Assembly (NCBI GenBank): GCA_026990725.1
Contig: JALXCX010000296.1
Location: forward strand, 1 to 5,145
Length of the DNA: 5,145 nt
Direction: 5' to 3'
From: Desulfobulbaceae bacterium
GTDB taxonomy: Bacteria > Desulfobacterota > Desulfobulbia > Desulfobulbales > Desulfobulbaceae
Shown: piece after piece, positions 1 to 5,145 of the stretch
Layout of the letters: each line of letters begins with the position of its first letter
How positions within the stretch are numbered: the first letter of the stretch is position 1
Made by a program: the position numbers and the translations under genes
The notes under the pieces: generated by a model
Told to the model about the DNA's origin: nothing
Seen by the model: only the letters and a program-made list of their open reading frames with translations
The model's database searches: none

Positions 1-289
1 TCATAACTGGAAGGTGAAAGTCCAGGTGCGGGCCAACAGCCTGGATCATCTTGGCATGGGTATTGACTTTAAAACGCTGAAAAAGCATGTCAACAAGGTC
101 ATAGACGGCCTGGATCACTACAATCTTAACGAACATCCCGCCTTTCAGGACCGCAATCCATCTTCTGAACATATTGCCATGTTTATTTTTACAGAACTCA
201 AAGACGATCTGCAGACCGACAGATATTCTCTCTATTCAGTCCAGGTACGGGAGACAGATTCAAGTGGAGTTATCTATTACGGTGAGTAA
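1..289 (+). CDS. queD: 6-carboxy-5,6,7,8-tetrahydropterin synthase, 3' part (5' end outside window)
   Basis: QueD converts 7,8-dihydroneopterin triphosphate to 6-carboxytetrahydropterin in the cytosol, an early step of 7-deazapurine (preQ0/queuosine) synthesis. The reading frame is already open at base 2 and begins His-Asn-Trp, the end of the family's L-H-G-H-[NS]-[WF] zinc-binding motif, so the GTG at base 14 is an internal Val and not a start. Visible family landmarks in order: the HNW remnant (bases 2-10), G-M-G-I-D-F (matching the family's G-x-[VI]-x-D-F), the L-D-H-Y-x-L-N motif with the catalytic Asp-His (His at 116-118), the P-[ST]-S-E motif (Glu at 167-169), and V-R-E-T near the C-terminus (Glu at 251-253). 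It ends Y-Y-G-E with TAA at 287-289, the normal C-terminus for this family. About 95 residues are present; the first zinc His and the catalytic Cys lie to the left. It converges with the minus-strand gene ending at 473. Identification is firm; only the start is unknown. Confidence 0.93.
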   Translation, partial: HNWKVKVQVRANSLDHLGMGIDFKTLKKHVNKVIDGLDHYNLNEHPAFQDRNPSSEHIAMFIFTELKDDLQTDRYSLYSVQVRETDSSGVIYYGE

Positions 290-316
290 TCACATGATAC
301 AAAGAATCTGATGACC

Positions 317-366
317 AAAAAACAGCCAGCCTGATCTCTGTATTGTAATAGAGAACAAGCTGGCTG
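317..366 (-). terminator. Intrinsic terminator for the thioredoxin-domain gene (minus strand)
   Basis: Bases 323-330 (CAGCCAGC) pair with 359-366 (GCTGGCTG). The helix continues inward through 331-333/356-358, then 335-339 with 350-354, with only one mismatch (334/355) and a 10-base loop at 340-349. On the minus strand the stem is followed at once by six T (A317-A322). The 331/358 pair is a G-U wobble only in the minus-strand RNA, which also favours that direction. It lies about 107 bases past the stop codon of the minus-strand gene. For queD on the plus strand there is no T-run right after the stem. A weaker alternative there pairs 324-331 with 376-383, ahead of the T-rich stretch 384-403, so the element may partly act both ways. 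Confidence 0.85.
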
Positions 367-472
367 CCCTCTAAAGGTTGGCTCCTTATTTATTCTTTCT
401 TTTGCCGGAAACTTCTCTCATTCGGATTCTACTTCGGATATAAACTGTTCTTTGACTGCGGCCATATCCCCA

Positions 473-2761
473 TTACTGTCCCGTGGCCTGACCATCCCCT
501 TTGTTTCGGCGAACTTCTCCGGTTTCCGGTGAACTGACAAGCAGCGCGCGCAAAGCTTTGGCTGTTGTTACCGGCGGCAGACAGGTATTCTGCCTGCAGA
601 CGTATGCAGTCGCTTTTTTATCCTGCATGGGTACTGTCTGAATAGAGGGCAGATACTGTCCCAGAAACTGCTGATTCTCCGATCCGTCAGCAAGTTCCAG
701 CAACAGGCCCGGGTTGTACACAGAAAAAATTTCAGCCAGCATGGCCAGTGTATCTTTTTTGTGGCGCTTACCCGAAACAACTACCTGCACATGTTTTTCT
801 CTGAGTTCATGATACACCGAAATCATATGAACTAACGCCTGAGGATAGGCATTGAGCTGAGCATTAAAACTGTTTATTGTTTTTTCTGCCAAGTCCAGCC
901 ACTCTTTATTGTCAGTCAATCTGCCGAGCCGGATTAAATTTTCTGCAGTAATTGAATTGGCAGCCGGTTCTGCGCCATCATAGTCATTTTTCATCCGCAC
1001 AACGACGCTCGGATCTCGCAGGCTGTCGAAAAAACCTCCTCCTTTGCTGTCCTTAAACAGCTTGATCTGAGTTGTTGTGAGCTCCATGGCCCACTGCAGC
1101 CAATCCGGATTCTGTTCCACCTTATACAGTTGAAGAAGACCGGCCACCAGAAAACTATAATCATCAAGCTGTCCGGCAAGACCTGATTTCCCCTGACGAT
1201 AGCGGCGCATCAATGTTTTGTCGCTTTTCCTGTAAAGGGTCTTATGAATAAACGTGGCCGCCTCACGGGCAGCAGCAGAAAATTCAGATTTTTCAAGGAC
1301 AACTCCTGCCCGGGCAAGAGCACCTATCATAAGACCGTTCCAGGCCGTTAAAACCTTGTCATCCAGGTGAGGCCTTGTTCGCTGGTGCCTTTTGCTCAAG
1401 AGTTTTTCAGCTGCCCGATCAAGAATTGCCCTGATCTCATCATTGTTCCTGCTAAAATGTTCAGCCGTCTCTGCAAGGGTATGGGCTGCGTACAAAATAT
1501 TACGGCCAGTAAACTCTCCTCGGGGATCAGCCAGGGCGTTGCCGTCAAACTTCACACCAAAAAAATAATTAAAAACAGCAGCATCCCGCGCTCCAACGGT
1601 TTGGACAATATCCTCTTCCGTCCACAGATAATAAGCTCCCTCACCATGTTTACCCGGCGAGTACGGATCATCACTGTCTGCATCTTCGGCCGAATAAAAA
1701 CCACCTGAGGGGTCACGCATATCCCGCAAAACGTACTCTGCAATTTTTCGGGCAATACCGGCAAACTGTTCTTCACCGCTAATCAGGTAGGCATCAAGGT
1801 AGGAATCAAGCAGCTGGGCCTGATCATAAAGCATTTTCTCGAAATGGGAGACCCGCCACTGGCCATCAACGGAATACCGGTGAAAGCCGCCCCCAAGCTG
1901 ATCATGCATTCCGCCCCGAGCCATAGCCCGTAAGGTTTCCAATGCCATATCCCTGGCCCTGCTGTTCCCTGTTGCCTGCCAGTACCTGAACAAAAACGAA
2001 AGATTTACCGGCCGGGGAAATTTTGGAGCCTGGCCAAATCCACCGTAGCGAGAGTCAAAAGTTGTGACCAATGATTTATATGCACGTTCTGCAACCATAT
2101 TGTCAATAGTCCCCCCGCTATTCGTGTCAACTCCCTGCAGAGCCTTGATCAGGCTTGATGCCGCCGAGACGAGCTCATCCCGGCGACTGGTCCAGGCAGT
2201 ATGCACAGCAGTAAGAATATCTGGAAATCCGGGCTGCCCCCCCATGCCCGTTGGCGGGATATAGGTTGCCGCCCAGAAAGGGCGGCCATCAGGAAAGGTA
2301 AACACCGACATCGGCCAGCCGCCGGAACCATTCATTGCCTGGGTAGCCGCCATATACATCTGATCAATATCAGGACGCTCCTCCCGATCAACTTTTATGC
2401 AGACAAACCACTTATTCAAAAGAGCGGCAATCTCCATATCTTCAAACGACTCATGAGCCATGACATGACACCAATGGCAGGTTGAATAACCAATGGAAAG
2501 AAATATAGGTTTATCCTCGTTTTTGGCACGCTGAAACGCCTCCTTACCCCAGGGGTACCAGTCTACGGGGTTATGGGCATGCTGGAGGAGATACGGACTT
2601 TGTTCATCTATTAAACGGTTGCTATTAGCCATTGAGCCTCCCTGAACAGGAGAAGATTGAAGGGTAACAAGATACCCAGCCAGAAACAAACAGAAAAAGA
2701 AGAGGCGTACTCTTGTCCGACCAATCCCCCCGCCCTGAAGTTTTTTTGTCATACATCTCAT
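473..2761 (-). CDS. YyaL/SSP411/SPATA20-family protein: thioredoxin-like domain plus alpha/alpha-barrel-like region, probably exported
   Basis: This is a COG1331 / DUF255 (Thioredox_DsbH) protein, a family related to Bacillus YyaL and human SPATA20. Its biochemical role is not established; a thiol-redox or sugar-processing role is only inferred from the folds. Residues 49-70 carry the family's opening block (R-L-I-x-E-x-S-P-Y-L-L-Q-H-A-x-N-P-V-D-W). The CxxC site is C95-H-W-C98, with the cis-Pro motif G-G-W-P at 147-150. The C-terminal region has G-G-G-F-H-R-Y-S (290-297), H-F-E-K-M-L-Y-D (306-313), F-Y-S-A-E-D-A-D-S (355-363) and D-D-K-V-L-T-x-W-N-G (467-476). A Cys pair lies near the end (C722, C727). 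At 762 residues it is somewhat longer than typical relatives (roughly 600-700), largely because of a 43-residue leader: basic residues, a hydrophobic core at about 20-34, and a V-Q-G type cleavage site near 41, which predicts export to the periplasm. The chosen ATG at 2761 follows AGGTG by 4 bases; ATG 2752 (Met4) is equally possible, and Met44 (2632) has a stronger ribosome site. Start is uncertain; family is certain. Confidence 0.92.
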   Translation of the reverse strand: MRCMTKKLQGGGIGRTRVRLFFFCLFLAGYLVTLQSSPVQGGSMANSNRLIDEQSPYLLQHAHNPVDWYPWGKEAFQRAKNEDKPIFLSIGYSTCHWCHVMAHESFEDMEIAALLNKWFVCIKVDREERPDIDQMYMAATQAMNGSGGWPMSVFTFPDGRPFWAATYIPPTGMGGQPGFPDILTAVHTAWTSRRDELVSAASSLIKALQGVDTNSGGTIDNMVAERAYKSLVTTFDSRYGGFGQAPKFPRPVNLSFLFRYWQATGNSRARDMALETLRAMARGGMHDQLGGGFHRYSVDGQWRVSHFEKMLYDQAQLLDSYLDAYLISGEEQFAGIARKIAEYVLRDMRDPSGGFYSAEDADSDDPYSPGKHGEGAYYLWTEEDIVQTVGARDAAVFNYFFGVKFDGNALADPRGEFTGRNILYAAHTLAETAEHFSRNNDEIRAILDRAAEKLLSKRHQRTRPHLDDKVLTAWNGLMIGALARAGVVLEKSEFSAAAREAATFIHKTLYRKSDKTLMRRYRQGKSGLAGQLDDYSFLVAGLLQLYKVEQNPDWLQWAMELTTTQIKLFKDSKGGGFFDSLRDPSVVVRMKNDYDGAEPAANSITAENLIRLGRLTDNKEWLDLAEKTINSFNAQLNAYPQALVHMISVYHELREKHVQVVVSGKRHKKDTLAMLAEIFSVYNPGLLLELADGSENQQFLGQYLPSIQTVPMQDKKATAYVCRQNTCLPPVTTAKALRALLVSSPETGEVRRNKGDGQATGQ
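2637..2642 (-). promoter_or_regulatory. Strong Shine-Dalgarno sequence before internal ATG 2632 (Met44)
   Basis: On the minus strand, GGGAGG lies 4 bases upstream of an in-frame ATG at 2632. Translation from there gives M-A-N-S-N-R-L-I-D-E-Q-S-P-Y, which is how cytosolic members of this family normally begin. This start would skip the export signal. The site is better than the AGGTG before the first ATG at 2761. It could be the main start, a second start giving a cytosolic form, or chance within the Gly-Gly-Ser codons. Confidence 0.5.
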
Positions 2762-2805
2762 GAGACACCTGAATTGTTATCCAATCGTTTGTTCATTTAT
2801 TAAAA

Positions 2806-2834
2806 ATAATAATCTTTATTGTGTAAAAAGTCAA
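2806..2834 (-). promoter_or_regulatory. Sigma70-type promoter for the thioredoxin-domain gene
   Basis: On the minus strand a -35 box TTGACT (2834-2829) and a -10 box TATTAT (2811-2806) are separated by exactly 17 bases. Each box matches 5 of 6 consensus positions. Transcription would start near 2799, leaving a leader of about 38 bases before the ATG at 2761. This leader length supports translation from 2761 or 2752 and hence the export signal, although it does not exclude use of ATG 2632. Confidence 0.72.
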
Positions 2835-2835
2835 A

Positions 2836-2872
2836 CCAGCGCCCCACCGTCCTCTAACACGGTTCCCACTGG
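2836..2872. repeat. Nested inverted repeat upstream of the divergent promoter
   Basis: The outer arms are CCAG (2836-2839) and CTGG (2869-2872). The inner arms are ACCGT (2846-2850) and ACGGT (2859-2863) around an 8-base loop. The two stems are separated by C-rich segments that do not pair. There is no T-run on either side that would make it a terminator. It sits directly upstream of the -35 box of the minus-strand promoter, so a regulator-binding site is possible, but the arms are short and chance is a real alternative. The rest of the 2762-3019 gap shows a weak GAAC-N9-GTTC repeat (2938-2954) and no convincing small gene. Confidence 0.3.
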
Positions 2873-3019
2873 CTTTCACATATTTCATCGTACTTATATC
2901 CACTGATGCAACAGAAAAAAAGTAGACACAATCCCTCGAACGATTAAGCTGTTCAAAGACAGAGCAGGATGATAAAGTGATAGAAAACATATCAATAATG
3001 CGACAAATTATACAGTACA

Positions 3020-4636
3020 ATGAAATTACGAAATCTTTTAGTTCTACTGTTCTTTGTGGTCGTCCTGATACCATCACTACTCTTTTGGGCCTGGCCATAC
3101 TCAAAGGCCCTTGACTCTGAAATTCATGAAGTAAAAGAACGACACTTAGTCATAGCAAAAAATCTTGCCATGGCACTTGAGCGCTATTATCAGGATGTAA
3201 CAAGTGCTTTTAAAGTATTAAGTTTCCATCTTGGCAATGGTGATGAAAGAGAAGAAATAAACGAGCTGCTGCATGTTTATGATTTTCACTCGATTATGCT
3301 GGTATCACCTGAAACCGGACAAATACAAGATTGCATCAATAACGACGACCATTCATGCCCTCCTTCAATTGACAAAAAAGCTCTTAATTTTGCCAAAAAA
3401 TTCCTGGTCAAAGGTGAAGCCAGAATATCTCCAGTCGTAGCAAATTCATCTTTTAAAAATAATTCCATGCTTATGGTTGTCATGCCCATGGGCGAAAACT
3501 TTGCTCTTGGTTTCTTGTCTACCCACTACATTGTCAACCTGGGTAAACGGGTTGCTTTTGGCAAAAAAGGTCATGCCGCGATCCTTGATCAAGTGGGCAA
3601 TGTCATGGCACACCCCTTGCCAGACTGGATAAAAACACAAAAAAGCATGGCAACAACAACTGTTGTCCAAAAAATGATGGCCGGTAAAACAGGTGTCGAT
3701 ACCTTTATCTCCCCGGCTTTTTTTAATGAAATGATCGCCGGTTATGCGTCAGTTGCCGGAGCAGGCTGGGGCGTTATGGTTCCGCAACCCCTTGCGGAGT
3801 TACATAAAAAAGCCGAAGCCATCGACCGAACAGCAATGTTCATCATGATGCTGGGCCTGGGGATGGCTCTGCTCATAGCCATCCCTGTCTCTTTTATCAT
3901 CACCAAACCACTGGAAAGACTGTCAAGAGTTACCCGTTTGATCAGCAAAAAAGATGATTTCGATGCCAATCTGGAGGGATCAAATTCTAAATTTCTTCCT
4001 CGGGAAGTACGCAAACTCAACGACAACTTTCTGGAAATGGTGGAGCAGCTTAAAAAAAGCAGAAAATCAATTGCCAGGCTTGCCTACATGGATATCAACA
4101 CAGCGCTGCCCAACAGAAATTTTTTCCAGAAACTGGCTCGGCAAGCACTTCGTGAGATGACCGATAAAAAGAGCCAAGGGGCAATGCTGTTTATAGATTT
4201 TGACGGATTTAAACAGATTAATGACACCCATGGGCACAGGGCTGGAGACGAGCTCTTATCGCTGTTTGCCAAACAACTGCTCATTCATTTCTCGTTATGG
4301 GATGAAACGAAAACTAAGTATTCTATAATGGACAACGACACGTTGGGCGACGTGATACCAGCCAGACTCGGAGGTGACGAGTTTATTGTTCTTTTCAAAA
4401 ATATTGCAGACAAATCAGACATTAAAGCAAGGGCAGAGTCTTTAAAGGCTGAAGTCTTTGGCAAATATCAGTTGTATGGCAACCTTACGCTCACACTCAG
4501 CGGCAGCATGGGCATTGCAATTTTTCCAGAACACTGCGCTTCCTATGAAAAACTTATAAAAGCAGCAGACATGGCTATGTACGCCGCAAAGGCCAAAGGA
4601 AACAATTCAATATGCTTTGCTGGTGCCTGTTCTTAA
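3020..4636 (+). CDS. Membrane diguanylate cyclase: periplasmic Cache-like sensor, HAMP, GGDEF
   Basis: The enzyme is predicted to make cyclic di-GMP from two GTP at the inner face of the cytoplasmic membrane in response to a periplasmic ligand. Order of parts in 538 residues: first membrane helix (about 4-25), periplasmic region (about 26-270) resembling a double Cache sensor (for example the G-H-A-A-I-L-D-Q-x-G-N-V-M-A-H-P block at 184-199 and G-W-G-V at 249-252), second membrane helix (about 272-294), HAMP (about 295-348), short linker, GGDEF domain (about 350-535). Catalytic features are intact: L-P-N-R at 363-366, metal Asp393, Asn401, H-G-H-R-A-G-D at 404-410, and G-G-D-E-F at 451-455, so an active cyclase is expected. 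No RxxD inhibitory site precedes GGDEF; instead there is an insertion of about 17 residues near 426-444. No EAL domain is present. The ATG at 3020 is the only sensible start, because the frame is closed upstream at 2996, but it has no clear Shine-Dalgarno sequence. The substrate sensed is unknown. No operon partner is visible. Confidence 0.93.
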   Translation: MKLRNLLVLLFFVVVLIPSLLFWAWPYSKALDSEIHEVKERHLVIAKNLAMALERYYQDVTSAFKVLSFHLGNGDEREEINELLHVYDFHSIMLVSPETGQIQDCINNDDHSCPPSIDKKALNFAKKFLVKGEARISPVVANSSFKNNSMLMVVMPMGENFALGFLSTHYIVNLGKRVAFGKKGHAAILDQVGNVMAHPLPDWIKTQKSMATTTVVQKMMAGKTGVDTFISPAFFNEMIAGYASVAGAGWGVMVPQPLAELHKKAEAIDRTAMFIMMLGLGMALLIAIPVSFIITKPLERLSRVTRLISKKDDFDANLEGSNSKFLPREVRKLNDNFLEMVEQLKKSRKSIARLAYMDINTALPNRNFFQKLARQALREMTDKKSQGAMLFIDFDGFKQINDTHGHRAGDELLSLFAKQLLIHFSLWDETKTKYSIMDNDTLGDVIPARLGGDEFIVLFKNIADKSDIKARAESLKAEVFGKYQLYGNLTLTLSGSMGIAIFPEHCASYEKLIKAADMAMYAAKAKGNNSICFAGACS

Positions 4637-4854
4637 GTGGTCTTTTCGCCCGACCTCTTCATCATGCTCAAAACAAAGGTACATTCTGCAAGAGCATAGA
4701 TCAGGGGAAAAACTGGAACTGTGAGTCCCACAGGTCTGCCCGTTGCAACAATTTGGTCTATCGCTCTTAATACAACCAGAAGGCTCAATACAAAAATCCT
4801 GTGTGCGAAAAGTTATGGAAACGGTATTTACAGAGCGGTTGACCGGGATGCCAT

Positions 4855-4872
4855 GCAGTAGCATGTTACTGC
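4855..4872. repeat. 18-bp near-palindrome, candidate operator for the cupin gene
   Basis: GCAGTAGCATGTTACTGC matches its own reverse complement at 16 of 18 positions; the one unmatched pair is positions 7 and 12. It ends 13 bases before the TATAAT box and covers the expected -35 region, where a repressor or activator would bind. As RNA it could form a 7-bp stem with a CAUG loop, but no T-run follows, so a terminator is unlikely. A dimeric regulator is inferred; none is encoded in the window. Confidence 0.45.
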
Positions 4873-4885
4873 TGTACCCTGTGCC

Positions 4886-4891
4886 TATAAT
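4886..4891 (+). promoter_or_regulatory. -10 box (TATAAT) for the cupin gene
   Basis: A perfect TATAAT lies 28 bases before the ATG at 4920, giving an expected transcript start near 4898 and a short leader of about 22 bases. The -35 region at the correct distance (ATGTTA, 4863-4868) matches only 3 of 6 consensus positions. If the promoter is real it may therefore depend on an activator, possibly at the overlapping palindrome 4855-4872. Confidence 0.5.
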
Positions 4892-4919
4892 CTAAATCAT
4901 CTATTTTACGGACAGTATC

Positions 4920-5145
4920 ATGGTTGAACGAATACAAAAGAGTACAGATTACAAAATCAACTTTCAAAAAATAGGCTGGAAACACCCCCTGCCGGGTGCT
5001 CGATACAAAGCTTTTTCCGAGAACGGACAACAAATCCGCCTGGTCGAGTTTACCGGCAAACTTGTTGAACCTGACTGGTGCAGAAAAGGACATATCGGCT
5101 ACGTGCTCAGCGGTGAGATGGAAATAGATTTTAACGGAACCACCG
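4920..5145 (+). CDS. Small cupin-domain protein, N-terminal part (3' end outside window)
   Basis: The first 75 residues are visible and the frame is open to the right edge. The stretch G-Y-V-L-S-G-E-M-E-I-D-F-N-G (residues 60-73) is the classic end of cupin motif 1, with its beta-strand, turn and final Gly. Ahead of it, residues 51-58 read P-D-W-C-R-K-G-H. By hand alignment the usual H-x-H-x3-E metal ligands would be replaced by Asp52, Cys54 and His58. Cupins of this size are often metal-dependent enzymes or small-molecule binders; no specific reaction can be given. The ATG at 4920 is the only start, because the frame has a stop at 4893-4895 and no other ATG, GTG or TTG between. The ribosome site is weak (GGACAG, about 4 bases upstream). 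It has no signal peptide and so is likely cytosolic. It is on the same strand as the cyclase gene but 283 bases away, with its own likely promoter. Confidence 0.8.
   Translation, partial: MVERIQKSTDYKINFQKIGWKHPLPGARYKAFSENGQQIRLVEFTGKLVEPDWCRKGHIGYVLSGEMEIDFNGTT

Larger units (their letters stand above)
4637..4919. other. Gap between cyclase and cupin genes, no convincing gene
   Basis: This stretch has open frames on both strands but none with a ribosome site or recognisable protein motifs. A weak hairpin overlapping the cyclase stop (4635-4642 with 4652-4659, one mismatch, 9-base loop) lacks a T-run, so it is not a clear terminator. A small 5-bp hairpin lies at 4719-4733. The right end holds the palindrome and promoter listed separately. 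Confidence 0.5.

Noticed and set aside
14..16. GTG as a start codon for a 91-residue protein
   Set aside because: The frame continues upstream to the window edge and the upstream codons encode the conserved H-N-W motif of QueD, so this is an internal Val.
1367..1708. 113-codon plus-strand open frame inside the thioredoxin-domain gene
   Set aside because: It is antisense to a well-supported coding region, lacks motifs and a ribosome site, and is explained as an antisense shadow.
2772..2782. AATTGTTATCC, identical to one half of the E. coli lac operator
   Set aside because: Only one half is present, there is no symmetric partner and no sign of a LacI-type regulator or sugar operon. An 11-bp match to a well-known site is weak evidence.
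2793..3104. 103-codon minus-strand open frame across the divergent gap
   Set aside because: It overlaps the cyclase start and runs through the promoter of the thioredoxin-domain gene. I see no domain; the R-V-R-G-R-W segment only reflects the GC-rich inverted repeat.
4635..4659. Hairpin overlapping the cyclase stop as an intrinsic terminator
   Set aside because: The stem has a mismatch, the loop is 9 bases, and no T-run follows. It is too weak to call.
4607..4864. 85-codon open frame on the minus strand between the cyclase and cupin genes
   Set aside because: It has no ribosome site, an odd Cys/Ser-rich composition and no recognisable motif, and it overlaps the end of the cyclase gene. Likely chance.

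Overview
The window looks like chromosomal DNA from a Gram-negative bacterium. The signs are a protein with an export signal, a membrane-anchored c-di-GMP enzyme with a large periplasmic sensor, and moderate GC with sigma70-type promoters. The mix of genes would fit a Desulfobacterota-like (deltaproteobacterial) organism, but that is inferred from general gene style and is not proven. I see no mobile element, tRNA, rRNA, CRISPR array or phage gene.

Layout, left to right. (1) Bases 1-289, plus strand: the 3' part of queD (6-carboxytetrahydropterin synthase), cut by the left edge. (2) Bases 290-472: a short convergent gap with a strong intrinsic terminator serving the minus-strand gene. (3) Bases 473-2761, minus strand: a 762-residue protein of the YyaL/SSP411/SPATA20 family (thioredoxin-like domain plus an alpha/alpha-barrel-like region), with an N-terminal export signal that most relatives lack. 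(4) Bases 2762-3019: a divergent gap with a near-consensus promoter for the minus-strand gene and some inverted repeats. (5) Bases 3020-4636, plus strand: a diguanylate cyclase with a periplasmic Cache-like sensor, HAMP and GGDEF domains. (6) Bases 4637-4919: a gap with no convincing gene, but a TATAAT box overlapped or flanked by an 18-bp near-palindrome. (7) Bases 4920-5145, plus strand: the start of a small cupin-domain protein, cut by the right edge.

These genes do not form an obvious pathway. queD (7-deazapurine/queuosine synthesis) and the thioredoxin-domain gene converge, the thioredoxin-domain gene and the cyclase diverge, and the cupin gene seems to have its own promoter. I found no clear new system. 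The points most worth checking are the GGDEF domain with a 17-residue insertion where the inhibitory site normally lies, the two possible starts of the thioredoxin-domain protein (exported or cytosolic), the operator-like palindrome before the cupin gene, and the unusual metal-site residues of that cupin.
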